Assembly: GCA_964397565.1 (NCBI GenBank)
Contig: CAYNJC010000023.1
Span: 1-64,000, forward strand
From: JAPLST01 sp964397565
Lineage (GTDB): Bacteria > Auribacterota > UBA3054 > JAPLST01
Reading direction: 5' to 3'
Length of the DNA stretch: 64,000 nt
The translations under genes and the position numbers were made by a program. The notes under the pieces were generated by a model, which saw only the letters and a program-made list of their open reading frames with translations, did no database searches and was not told the DNA's origin. Positions 45,912 to 53,431 of the stretch are shown in pieces. Numbering within the stretch: the first letter of the stretch is position 1; each line of letters opens with the position of its first letter.

Positions 45912-46412
45912 CTACCTGACGGGAATCACGCGTTCGAGCTGTTCGATCCGCTGCAGCAACTCGTCGCGCGTGCCGCGCCGCGCAAGCATTGCCTTGATCT
46001 GTTCGTCGCGCAGCACCAGCGCAATCCGCGACAGCAAGTGCAAATGCGTGCGCACGTCCGGGCTGATCACCAAAAACAGACAGCATACCGGCACACCGTC
46101 CAGCGCGCCATAATCCACCGGATGCTCCAGAAAACACAGGGCAACCATCGAGTGCGTCAGCGTCACAGCCATCGGATTGCGCACGTGCGGAATGGCGATG
46201 CCACCGCCCACCGCCGTCGACGCCAATTCTTCGCGCGCCAGCAGCACATTCAGGAGAAAGCTCGTGTCAATCTCCGCCGGCAAGCGCAGGGTATCCAATG
46301 CGGCGCGCAGCACCGTGCCCTTGCTGACACCTTTGATCTCATAATGCACACCACCAGCGCGGATAACCTCTGTCAGCGATGGCAGCGTCTGTGGCTTGTT
46401 CGGTGCGTCCAT
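45912..46412 (-). CDS. PTS EIIA-2 (PtsN/fructose-type) domain protein
   Basis: 166 residues. The EIIA type-2 fold has its phosphorylated histidine in GGGIAIPHVRNP (His76), with LLARE and LFLVISPD and a C-terminal helix LLQRIEQLE. No other PTS component is nearby, so a regulatory, PtsN-like role is more likely than sugar transport. ATG 46412 is preferred over 46418 because AGGAA lies 8 bases before it but only 2 before the other. Confidence 0.88.
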   Translation of the reverse strand: MDAPNKPQTLPSLTEVIRAGGVHYEIKGVSKGTVLRAALDTLRLPAEIDTSFLLNVLLAREELASTAVGGGIAIPHVRNPMAVTLTHSMVALCFLEHPVDYGALDGVPVCCLFLVISPDVRTHLHLLSRIALVLRDEQIKAMLARRGTRDELLQRIEQLERVIPVR

Positions 46413-46436
46413 AGTCATTGTTCCTGTTGACGTTTA

Positions 46437-46445
46437 ATTATAGCA
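46437..46445 (-). promoter_or_regulatory. Extended -10 promoter of the EIIA gene
   Basis: TGC-TATAAT on the minus strand (TATAAT 46442-46437), with only a weak TTG-type -35. The RNA start is near 46430. Confidence 0.65.
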
Positions 46446-46755
46446 TATCGTCACACATTCAACAATTTTGACGTGCCGCGAATCTGCCGCAGATGCTGCG
46501 ACCGCGATTTTGTCCGCCGATGAAGCAGATTGGCAGCGTCGCACCGTGATCTGTTTGGCTGCAAATCATCACGCCCACGCGCACACTCCCACTTGGCGTA
46601 GTTGGACTACAAGCTTCAGCTGGTGCAGCAGAACACCATCCATGCTAAAGCGCCAACGCCAACTGCTTCATCCGTGTGAATGCACTCCCTGAATGCGGCC
46701 CATGGCCGCTTTAGTAATTTTCGCGCCCGGCACGTGAACGGCATCTGGTCGCAGC
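46446..46755. other. Intergenic region without a supported gene
   Basis: Nothing coding seen. A GCGGCC-CAT-GGCCGC hairpin lies near 46695-46709 with a poor T run after it. TTGCAT (46756) and TATCAT (46779-46784) are a weak promoter for deoB. Confidence 0.4.
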
Positions 46756-46791
46756 TTGCATTTCTACGCCAGGTGCGCTATCATTGACACC

Positions 46792-47973
46792 ATGACCCGC
46801 GTGATTATCATTGTGCTCGACTCGGTCGGCATCGGCGATGCACCCGATGCCGCGGCCTATGGCGATGCCGGCGCAAATACGCTGGTCAATATGAGCCGGG
46901 TCGTGCCAGGCGGCCTGCAACTGCCCACGCTGCAAGCGCTTGGGCTCGGCAACATCGCGCCCGGCCAGATTGTCAGCTGTCCTGCGGTGGCCGCGCCGCG
47001 CGCCTCCTTCGGGCGTTGCCGCGAGGCCAGCGCCGGTAAAGACACCACCACCGGTCACTGGGAAATGGTCGGGATCATCACCCGTGAACCGTTCCCGACC
47101 TTCCCCAATGGCTTTGACCAGGCGTTCATGGAGCGCTGGGCACTGACCGTCGGCGTCGCCGGCTGGCTGCATAACAAAACCGCCAGCGGCACCGAGATTA
47201 TCCAACGTTTCGGCGAACTGCACATTGCCACTGGCCTGCCGATCGTCTACACCTCGGCCGACAGCGTCTTTCAGATCGCCGCGCACGAGACCCATTTCGG
47301 TCTGCAACGTCTTTACGACATCTGCGCCGCGACGCGGGCGCTGCTTGACCCGCTGCGGGTCGCCCGCGTCATCGCCCGCCCCTTTGTCGGCGAAACCGTC
47401 GCCACGTTTGCGCGTACCGCCAATCGTCATGACTACAGCCTTGTGCCGCCCGAACCGCACGACTTGACCCGCATTCGCGACGCCGGCCTGCCCGTGCTGG
47501 GCATCGGCAAAATCCATGACATCTTCGCCGGCAGCGGCATCACCGCCTCACTGCGCACCAAGTCCAACACCGAGGGCATGGCCGTGCTTGGCCAACAACT
47601 GGCCACTTTTCAGCGCGGCTTGATCTTCGTCAACCTGGTCGAGTTCGACATGATCTACGGCCATCGCCGCGACCCGCTCGGCTATGCCCACTGCCTGCAG
47701 GCCTTCGACGCCCAACTGGCGGCGTTGCTGCCGCGCCTGCGCGCCGACGATCTGCTGCTGCTCTGCGCCGATCACGGCCTCGACCCGACCTTCCCCGGCA
47801 CGGATCACACGCGCGAGACCATTCCGGTGTTGCTGTATGCATCCGCGCTGCCCGCGCGCGACGTGGGGCTGCGCGCGACCTTCGCCGACATCGGCGCCAC
47901 CGCCTGCGCGGCGTTGGGTGTCGCCACCCCGGCCACCGCCGCAGGCCATTCCCTGTTTGCCTTTGCACCTTGA
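46792..47973 (+). CDS. deoB: Phosphopentomutase
   Basis: 393 residues. It interconverts ribose-1-P and ribose-5-P (and the deoxy forms) in nucleoside breakdown. Alkaline-phosphatase-superfamily signatures are clear: IIIVLDSVGIGDAPDAAAYGD, AGKDTTTGHWEMVG, and LCADHGLDPTFPGTDHTRE near the end. A TATCAT -10 ends at 46784, so ATG 46792 is probably leaderless; the longer frame from 46756 lies on the promoter. Confidence 0.96.
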   Translation: MTRVIIIVLDSVGIGDAPDAAAYGDAGANTLVNMSRVVPGGLQLPTLQALGLGNIAPGQIVSCPAVAAPRASFGRCREASAGKDTTTGHWEMVGIITREPFPTFPNGFDQAFMERWALTVGVAGWLHNKTASGTEIIQRFGELHIATGLPIVYTSADSVFQIAAHETHFGLQRLYDICAATRALLDPLRVARVIARPFVGETVATFARTANRHDYSLVPPEPHDLTRIRDAGLPVLGIGKIHDIFAGSGITASLRTKSNTEGMAVLGQQLATFQRGLIFVNLVEFDMIYGHRRDPLGYAHCLQAFDAQLAALLPRLRADDLLLLCADHGLDPTFPGTDHTRETIPVLLYASALPARDVGLRATFADIGATACAALGVATPATAAGHSLFAFAP

Positions 47974-48039
47974 GCATAAATCATAACCATATGCATTGCA
48001 ATGTCTTATTTTGTTTTTATGAACTGATTATGAAAATAC

Positions 48040-48068
48040 TTGACAAACGCATATTTATTTGCTATACT
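48040..48068 (+). promoter_or_regulatory. Consensus promoter of an orphan transcription unit
   Basis: TTGACA (48040-48045), exactly 17 nt ending in TGC, TATACT (48063-48068). Predicted RNA start near 48075. Confidence 0.88.
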
Positions 48069-48162
48069 ATGTTCGCTCTTTTGAAATGATTGTTTGGTGA
48101 CGAGCCATGGATTAGGCAAAAACACCGCAGGTTGCTTTTAAGTTGGCAGTTAAGGAGGTGAT

Positions 48163-48213
48163 GTGACAGCGTATCATTATGCCGCGAGCGACCCACGTGG
48201 TGTTCAGCAATAG
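48163..48213 (+). CDS. Possible 16-residue peptide
   Basis: GTG start four bases after AAGGAGG within a perfect match to the anti-Shine-Dalgarno (TAAGGAGGTGA). The peptide reads MTAYHYAASDPRGVQQ. It is too short for any family comparison; the strong binding site is the only evidence. Confidence 0.35.
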   Translation: MTAYHYAASDPRGVQQ

Positions 48214-48436
48214 AAACCGGCAATCCCGTTGATTGCCAATGCAGCTAATCCACACGCGGTAGAAACATCGGATTGCGTTGGCAGGGTAACGCGGAATCTG
48301 AACGACCACGATTCTCTGATTTTGTTCTTTGATTCATAACTACGAAACCAGGTCGATACGAATCGCACGTTCTGAGTGACGCGGAGAGGGACCTACCAAC
48401 CCGGTTGTGTTTCCGCAGCGCGAGGAGAACTGACTT

Positions 48437-48487
48437 GTGAATACGGAACTCGTTGAAATCAGCGGCGATCTCTTGATCAGCTTCTGA
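48437..48487 (+). CDS. Possible second 16-residue peptide
   Basis: GTG start nine bases after GAGGAG. The peptide reads MNTELVEISGDLLISF. It lies just before the terminator of the same transcript. Confidence 0.3.
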   Translation: MNTELVEISGDLLISF

Positions 48488-48505
48488 CCACAAAAGCGAC
48501 GTACG

Positions 48506-48537
48506 AGAAGCCCCACTTCGGTGGGGCTTCTTTTTTT
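48506..48537 (+). terminator. Strong rho-independent terminator
   Basis: Eleven-bp perfect stem (48506-48516 with 48521-48531), a TTCG tetraloop, then a run of T. Confidence 0.95.
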
Positions 48538-48577
48538 ATAAAGCCGTCCACGCCGCCAGCAGCACGGCGATGCAGCA

Positions 48578-48706
48578 TTTAACCAATGCGTGCACTTACT
48601 TGTTGGCATTCCAATTGTGGCTGCGGGCGCTGACCGCGGCTGCAGAAGCCGCCCTCGCCGCGGGCGGCAAGGATGCTGTAAAGTAGAACGCGCACTCATT
48701 ACTAAA
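48578..48706. mobile_element. 129-bp inverted-repeat element (MITE-like), decayed copy
   Basis: Same length and clearly alignable with 51042-51170 (shared core CCAATTGTGGC.GCGGGCGCT.ACCGCGGCTGCAGAAGCCGCCCTC). The terminal inverted repeats are degenerate. It lies in a gene-free stretch that also holds hairpins CCAAGCC-GCAC-GGCTTGG (48719-48736) and CCGCGTGG-N7-CCACGCGG (48930-48952). Confidence 0.8.
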
Positions 48707-49014
48707 GTGCCGCGTGGCCAAGCCGCACGGCTTGGTCTGCAGCATCTTCCACGGCGCGCGCCGCGGCCTTGTCTTTGAACGTCTCTCCCAACCATCTTCG
48801 TTCGGCGCAGCTGAACCGTGGCGTGCGGGAGCCATGCCCCGCTTTTCATAGCTGAGTCGTGCTCGGCGTAGGTTGGTCAGCGCTACCGACAGCATGCCTG
48901 CCGGATCGCAAGCGCCCGTCTCGGCGCACCCGCGTGGCGTACAACCACGCGGCCTGAGCGTCACGACACAACGGCCTTCCATATATCGGTATTTCAGGTC
49001 TCTTTTTCCTTAAC

Positions 49015-49043
49015 TTGACATGGCGGCACGTTAATGCTATACT
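49015..49043 (+). promoter_or_regulatory. Promoter of the secreted protein at 49182
   Basis: TTGACA (49015-49020), exactly 17 nt ending in TGC, TATACT (49038-49043). It gives a leader of about 130 nt. Confidence 0.85.
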
Positions 49044-49181
49044 GACATCCAAGGGCCAGTAAAAACCGCCGTTAACCTTATGGTGTACCAACGGCTATCT
49101 CTTTTGCGTAGCATCATGCACGCCTGCCGCCGCCGGCATCCGCGAGTTTCTGTTAGGTCACCCATCAATCAGGAGTCTCCC

Positions 49182-50189
49182 ATGAACATGTCCATCAAAC
49201 TCAGTGCCGTCCTGTTTGCCGTTTTGTTGATCAGCAGCGCATTCGCCGGACCCCGCGAACTCACCTATCAAGGGCAATTGTATGAAAGCGGCAGTGCGGT
49301 CGATGCAACGAAATACTTTCAATTCGAATTGATAAAGGACAGTGTCGTTGTATGGAAAAGTTACGGCACTGGCACCGGAAGAGTGGCCTTGAATGTGAGC
49401 AAAGGCTTTTTTTCCGTACCGCTGGGCGATACCACCATTGCAAATATGGAGGCACTGCCGGCGGGTATGTTTGACGATGATGTTGCTGTCTATCTGAAAG
49501 TGTATGTGGGCGATGCGACGGGCGACATGACTGCGCTCAGCCCCAACAGCAAAATCACCAGCGCGGCATATGTGATGAACAACCAAACCCAGAAAATTGT
49601 GCTGACCAACTGGGCTGCAATTTACGGCGGCGCGACCAATGTCATTGTCATGACCGGCGCACCGCTGCTGACCACGCCGGTCTGGGACGATATCCGCGTC
49701 CCGCTCGATGTCGCCAACAGTAGTTTGTATCCCGGCTACAAGCAGCTCGGCACCTCTGGCTTATACTTGTATGATTTTGACAAAACCAAGACCGAATCAC
49801 TGAATTTCACCTGTCAAATCCCGCATACGTATAAGCAAGGCACGGCGTTGCGCCCGCATATCCATTGGACCACCAAGTATGCTGGCGGTGGTAATGTTGT
49901 TTGGGGGCTTGAGTATCAGGTTAAGTGGATTGGTCAACAATATTCAAGCACAACCAGCACAACGATTCTCAGTACAAACGCAGTTCCAGCAGCAACCTAC
50001 ACCCACGCCCTCGACGTCCTGCCGATCATTCCGGGAACCGGCCTCAAGGAATCCGCCATCTTAATCGGCCGTGTGTTTCGAGCTGGGGCAAATCCAGCAG
50101 ATACGTACGGCTCTGACGCTACCATGATTGAAATAGACTTTCATTTTGAAGTGGAAAAGATGGGTACCAATCTCGAAATCCCAGAATGA
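49182..50189 (+). CDS. Secreted hypothetical protein
   Basis: 335 residues with a signal peptide (IKLSAVLFAVLLISSAFA before GPRELTYQG). Residues 20-150 form a beta-rich domain that begins LTYQGQLYESG, seen in surface proteins of several phyla. The C-terminal 170 residues (RPHIHWTTKYAGGGNVVWGLEYQVKW and DATMIEIDFHFEVEK) resemble a domain I know from phage structural proteins, only by general look. CAGGAG before ATG 49182 sets the start. No PEP-CTERM tail. Confidence 0.72.
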   Translation: MNMSIKLSAVLFAVLLISSAFAGPRELTYQGQLYESGSAVDATKYFQFELIKDSVVVWKSYGTGTGRVALNVSKGFFSVPLGDTTIANMEALPAGMFDDDVAVYLKVYVGDATGDMTALSPNSKITSAAYVMNNQTQKIVLTNWAAIYGGATNVIVMTGAPLLTTPVWDDIRVPLDVANSSLYPGYKQLGTSGLYLYDFDKTKTESLNFTCQIPHTYKQGTALRPHIHWTTKYAGGGNVVWGLEYQVKWIGQQYSSTTSTTILSTNAVPAATYTHALDVLPIIPGTGLKESAILIGRVFRAGANPADTYGSDATMIEIDFHFEVEKMGTNLEIPE

Positions 50190-50291
50190 ACCTCAGCGCC
50201 GAGGACAATTCTTGCGTGAATTTGACTGCCATGTTCAAGTCAATAAGCATGGACACTTAACGAATATCCACCGTGATGCGGGAGGTCTCTC

Positions 50292-50915
50292 ATGAATACA
50301 TTCTCTCACCTGCGCAAACAGAGCGCCTGGCCGGCACTGGCAGTGCTGCTTCTCTGCTTGGCAGCCCGTGCCGCAGACATGAGCGGCGGCGACTATGACA
50401 TCTATTTGTCCGATACTGCCAGCGCGGCCGGCTCACTGGCAGGTGGCGTCTACACCTTGAACGGCATGGTGTCGTTGGGCGACACCTATTTCAATAACGA
50501 CACGCTGGCGCCGGCCAATTATCCAACGGCTTTTTCCGCCACGGCCGTAGACAGTTCCCAGATCCTCGATACATGGACTGATGCCACTGGCACGCCGCTG
50601 CCGGATGGCTATCTCATTCGCGCGTCCCATACCAGTTATGCTGCTATTCCCGCGCCAGTCAACAACGTGCCGGTTGCTGACGGGACCGATGCGAAGAATG
50701 TCGCGCCGGGTGTTCACGAGTGTACCTTTAGTGGTTTGGCCCCCAATTACGTTCTCTATTTCAAAATATACCCGTATTGCGGCAGCGGCTTGAGCATCGC
50801 CTATAAAACCGACGGCACCGTGCCACAGGCGACGGCGACCACAACTCCGGAACCGGCCGGGCTGGCCTGCGCCGGCCTGCTGCTGGCGCTGGCACGAAGA
50901 GAAACAGCGCAGTGA
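50292..50915 (+). CDS. Secreted PEP-CTERM protein
   Basis: 207 residues. Signal peptide (WPALAVLLLCLAARA), a Gly/Asp/Thr-rich beta domain of about 150 residues, and the tail TPEPAGLACAGLLLALARRETAQ. A good GGGAGG lies before ATG 50292. Function unknown; it follows the previous secreted protein by 100 bp and could be co-transcribed. Confidence 0.78.
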   Translation: MNTFSHLRKQSAWPALAVLLLCLAARAADMSGGDYDIYLSDTASAAGSLAGGVYTLNGMVSLGDTYFNNDTLAPANYPTAFSATAVDSSQILDTWTDATGTPLPDGYLIRASHTSYAAIPAPVNNVPVADGTDAKNVAPGVHECTFSGLAPNYVLYFKIYPYCGSGLSIAYKTDGTVPQATATTTPEPAGLACAGLLLALARRETAQ

Positions 50916-51041
50916 AGAGTTATATGCTTCCGGCTGCCCACCGTGCTTGACTCGGTGGCAGCAAAGATTGAAGGAGTGGGCGGCGTGTTGTTGCACAATC
51001 TTATTTATCAATGATCCCGCCAGCGGCGCATGCAAGTCACT
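50916..51041. other. Intergenic region
   Basis: No gene or clear terminator seen between the PEP-CTERM gene and the inverted-repeat element. Confidence 0.4.
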
Positions 51042-51170
51042 TTACTAATGAATGCGCTTACTAGGTGTCATGCCAATTGTGGCCGCGGGCGCTAACCGCG
51101 GCTGCAGAAGCCGCCCTCACCGCGGGCGGCTACAAGGACGCTGCAACGTAGAAAGCGTATTCATTAGTAA
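51042..51170. mobile_element. 129-bp inverted-repeat element (MITE-like), intact copy
   Basis: Terminal inverted repeats of 18 bp with one mismatch: 51042-51059 (TTACTAATGAATGCGCTT) and 51153-51170. The core contains GC-rich hairpins around CCGCGG. No coding capacity. Other copies: 48578-48706 (full length, decayed) and 38-78 (end only). No clear target duplication is visible. Confidence 0.85.
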
Positions 51171-51186
51171 GTCGTGTTTATCGTAG

Positions 51187-51205
51187 AAGCGGCTTCCAGC
51201 CGCTT
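51187..51205. repeat. Short GC hairpin
   Basis: AAGCGGCT-TCC-AGCCGCTT, a perfect 8-bp stem upstream of the Rrf2 gene; no U-tract. Confidence 0.5.
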
Positions 51206-51238
51206 TCGTTGACACGCACGCGCCAGAACTCACAGTTG

Positions 51239-51247
51239 TGGTATAAT
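51239..51247 (+). promoter_or_regulatory. Extended -10 promoter, leaderless start
   Basis: TGG-TATAAT ends at 51247, six bases before the Rrf2 ATG at 51254. A TTGACA at 51209 is too far (27 nt) to be its -35. Confidence 0.65.
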
Positions 51248-51253
51248 CATTAC

Positions 51254-51709
51254 ATGATCACAAGAAAAGCAGATTACGCCATTCGCGTCATTGAGTACCT
51301 GACCTGCAATATGCGCAGCCAGCAGTGGATATCATCCACGGATCTGGCGCGCGACATGGAGATCCCCTACCGCTTTCTGCGCGTCATTGTGCGCTTGCTC
51401 GTGCAGAGCGGCATGGTGCAAAGTCTGCGCGGTTGCACCGGCGGCTTGCGTCTCGCCCGACCACCCGAGCAGTTGAGCGTTGCCGAAGTGATTCGCGCGG
51501 TGGATGACACTGCTTTGATGCTTAATGTCTGCTTGCAAAAGCCGTCGGGCTGCGGCCGGATGTGCATCTGCCCGTTGCATACCAAACTCAAAAAGCTGCA
51601 GCAGACCATCAATGACACCTTGGCGACCACGATGTTCAACTGTTTGGCTAACCTGGGCGCAAGAAAGCGCCGGCGCATGGCCACCCGCATCGCCGCTGCG
51701 CGGAAATAG
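51254..51709 (+). CDS. Rrf2/IscR-family regulator with Cys cluster
   Basis: 151 residues. A winged helix-turn-helix (KADYAIRVIEYL, SSTDLARDMEIPYRFLRVIVRLLVQSGMV, RGCTGGLRLARP) is followed by cysteines 93, 100, 104 and 106 (VCLQKPSGCGRMCICPLH), placed like the [2Fe-2S] ligands of IscR and NsrR. It probably senses iron-sulfur status or redox signals. The predicted RNA start lies at the ATG, so this may be a leaderless mRNA. No isc/suf genes lie nearby. Confidence 0.88.
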   Translation: MITRKADYAIRVIEYLTCNMRSQQWISSTDLARDMEIPYRFLRVIVRLLVQSGMVQSLRGCTGGLRLARPPEQLSVAEVIRAVDDTALMLNVCLQKPSGCGRMCICPLHTKLKKLQQTINDTLATTMFNCLANLGARKRRRMATRIAAARK

Positions 51710-51748
51710 CCGGCCGGCGCACACCCGCCGTGGCATGCAGCTGCGGCG

Positions 51749-51770
51749 CGAGGTCGTGGGGGTCTCTGCG
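51749..51770. repeat. 22-bp dispersed repeat, copy 2
   Basis: Differs by one base from 42531-42552. The rest of 51710-51780 shows nothing else. Confidence 0.6.
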
Positions 51771-51780
51771 TGCAATGAAT

Positions 51781-51848
51781 GTGGGAGCCGCCTCCGTGCG
51801 GCGATTGCAGTGTATGCAGCAGATTCGCGACACGGAGGTCGCTCCCAC
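51781..51848. repeat. 68-bp inverted-repeat element
   Basis: 18-bp arms GTGGGAGCCGCCTCCGTG (51781-51798) and its complement at 51831-51848 with two mismatches, around a 32-bp centre. A palindromic intergenic element unlike the 129-bp one. Confidence 0.7.
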
Positions 51849-51927
51849 TCTCTTTCAGCATCCGTCAATGTTCGCCAGTTCTGCTGGCGCGTTTTCGTGA
51901 TATGTTTTCTGCGTGCCTTGCTGGCAG

Positions 51928-51953
51928 AAAAAAGCGCGGCCAAGCGGCCGCGC
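51928..51953 (-). terminator. Terminator of the ribosomal protein operon
   Basis: On the minus strand: GCGCGGCC-GCTT-GGCCGCGC followed by six T, about 70 bp after the rpmA stop. Confidence 0.92.
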
Positions 51954-52023
51954 GGAAACGAATATGGTGGCAGCAGACACCCCGCCGTGCGGTGTGCCCG
52001 GCGCAGTCTGCCGACGGAAGTCG

Positions 52024-52293
52024 TCAGGCCGTCGGTGGTGCCGGTGGCGGCGTTATGCTGACGTAGATGCCGTTGCGTTTGCTGACGAACGTGACCACGC
52101 CGGCGCTGCGGGCGAAGAGCGTGTCATCCTTGCCGCGCATGACATTCACGCCGGCTTTGAAGCGCGTGCCGCGCTGGCGCACGAGAATGGCGCCGCCATT
52201 CACGACTTGTCCGCCAAACATCTTGACGCCCAGCCGTTGCGCATTGCTGTCACGGCCGTTCTTGGAACTGCCTAATCCTTTCTTATGTGCCAT
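52024..52293 (-). CDS. rpmA: 50S ribosomal protein L27
   Basis: 89 residues. MAHKKGLGSSKNGRDSNAQRLGVKMFGGQVV is the L27 signature; the N-terminus reaches the peptidyl-transferase centre. It has the short N-terminus without the cleaved leader found in Firmicutes. The last residues (TPPPAPPTA) are a Pro-rich extra tail. Last gene of the ribosomal cluster, before the terminator. Confidence 0.97.
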   Translation of the reverse strand: MAHKKGLGSSKNGRDSNAQRLGVKMFGGQVVNGGAILVRQRGTRFKAGVNVMRGKDDTLFARSAGVVTFVSKRNGIYVSITPPPAPPTA

Positions 52294-52395
52294 GGGTGTG
52301 TCCTGTTTGCAGTGTTCAGTAAAATCTTTCGCAGCGAAACAATGTAATAAGCAGCGTTAAATGTTTCCTTGTCTTCGTGCCTTCGTGGCCAGCCA

Positions 52396-52716
52396 TTACG
52401 CAGGCAAGACCAATTCGTCAATATGCACGGCGGTGTAGTCTTGGCGATGGCCGGTCTTGCGCATCGACGCTTTGCGGCGCCGCATTTTGAAGACAACTTG
52501 TTTCTTGCCCTGAGTCGGGCCGACCACTGTCGCCTTGACTGCGGCATTCGGCACGGTGGGCGTGCCGACGCGCACGGTGGTGTCGTCAGAACACAACAGC
52601 ACGCGCTCAAACGTCAGGGCCGCGCCGGCCTCCGTCTCAACGCACGGAATGTCCAAGGTCATACCTTGTTCCACGCGGAACTGTTTGTCACCTGTCTCAA
52701 TAATTGCGTAGGGCAT
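52396..52716 (-). CDS. rplU: 50S ribosomal protein L21
   Basis: 106 residues: MPYAIIETGDKQFRVEQG at the start and VVFKMRRRKASMRKTGHRQDYT at the end are L21 landmarks. It lies 27 bp after rplQ, so L21-L27, usually a separate operon, seem joined to the alpha operon here. Confidence 0.97.
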   Translation of the reverse strand: MPYAIIETGDKQFRVEQGMTLDIPCVETEAGAALTFERVLLCSDDTTVRVGTPTVPNAAVKATVVGPTQGKKQVVFKMRRRKASMRKTGHRQDYTAVHIDELVLPA

Positions 52717-52743
52717 AGCTGCACCAGGTCCGGTGTTTGGCGA

Positions 52744-53403
52744 TTACTTGTCGCCGTGTTTAAAAAATCCCTTAATGAAACGACCAAAGCCACCCTTGCG
52801 GTCTTTCGGCTGCTCCTTGGCTGGTTTGGCGGTGGTCTTGGGCGCGACCGGTCTCGCGGGTTTGGCTTCCTGCACCGCTTTGGCCGGCTTGGCCGCCGCT
52901 GCCGGCGGTGTCTTTACGGCCTTTTCCGGATCCGCCGCGGGCGCGGACGCGGCGCTCACGTCGCCCGCGACTTTGGTCTCGACATCCAGCGCATCTTCCG
53001 CAACCTTTTTCTTGCGTGTCCGGACGGCAATCTGTGCACCGACAAATTCCAGCACGGCAATCGGCGCGGCATCACCGCGGCGCATGCCCAGTTTGACAAT
53101 CCGGGTGTAGCCGCCCTGCCGCTCGGCATAGCGCGGGCCGAGTTCGTCAAACAATTTGTGCACGGCAATTTTGGCGCCAGGCCCGCTCGCCCGCATGAAC
53201 GCAATCGCCCGGCGGCGTGCGTAGAGCGTGTTGCGCTTGGCCAGCGTGATCATCTTCTCGGCGAAGCGTTGGGCGGAGCGCGCCAGCCGCTCGGTTGTGG
53301 TAACCCGCTCGGCTTTGATCAAGCTGGTCACCAGATTGGATAAGGTCGCGGCGCGGTGGTCGGACTTGCGCCCGAGTTTGTCTGTGTTCTTGCGATGACG
53401 CAT
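52744..53403 (-). CDS. rplQ: 50S ribosomal protein L17 with long C-terminal tail
   Basis: 219 residues. The first 125 are a normal L17 (MRHRKNTDKLGRKSDHRAATLSNLVTSLI, GGYTRIVKLGMRRGDAAPIAVLEFV). About 95 more residues are Lys/Ala/Pro-rich (KPAKAV, APKTTAKPAKEQPKD) and probably disordered, ending GFGRFIKGFFKHGDK. E. coli L17 has 127 residues. Confidence 0.95.
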   Translation of the reverse strand: MRHRKNTDKLGRKSDHRAATLSNLVTSLIKAERVTTTERLARSAQRFAEKMITLAKRNTLYARRRAIAFMRASGPGAKIAVHKLFDELGPRYAERQGGYTRIVKLGMRRGDAAPIAVLEFVGAQIAVRTRKKKVAEDALDVETKVAGDVSAASAPAADPEKAVKTPPAAAAKPAKAVQEAKPARPVAPKTTAKPAKEQPKDRKGGFGRFIKGFFKHGDK

Positions 53404-53431
53404 AACGTATTAGTTCCTTGCTGACAAGCGA

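Larger units (their letters stand above)
48075..48537 (+). ncRNA. Candidate structured or leader RNA of about 460 nt
   Basis: A strong promoter and a strong intrinsic terminator bound a 460-nt stretch with no gene of normal size. It contains a hairpin GGCAATC-CCGTT-GATTGCC (48219-48237), a full-strength Shine-Dalgarno sequence (48151-48161) and two 16-codon reading frames. I checked for tmRNA, RNase P RNA, SRP RNA and 6S RNA hallmarks and found none. Known RNA families beyond these cannot be excluded by eye. Confidence 0.55.

Noticed and set aside
48075..48537. tmRNA or RNase P RNA
   Set aside because: No tRNA-like ends, no CCA, no ALAA-type tag and no conserved RNase P core sequences were found.
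49182..51170. Prophage remnant
   Set aside because: Only one protein has a loose phage-like look; no integrase, capsid, terminase or tail genes are present.
51209..51247. TTGACA at 51209 as -35 box of the Rrf2 gene
   Set aside because: The spacer to TATAAT would be 27 nt, too long for sigma-70; the extended -10 explains the promoter better.
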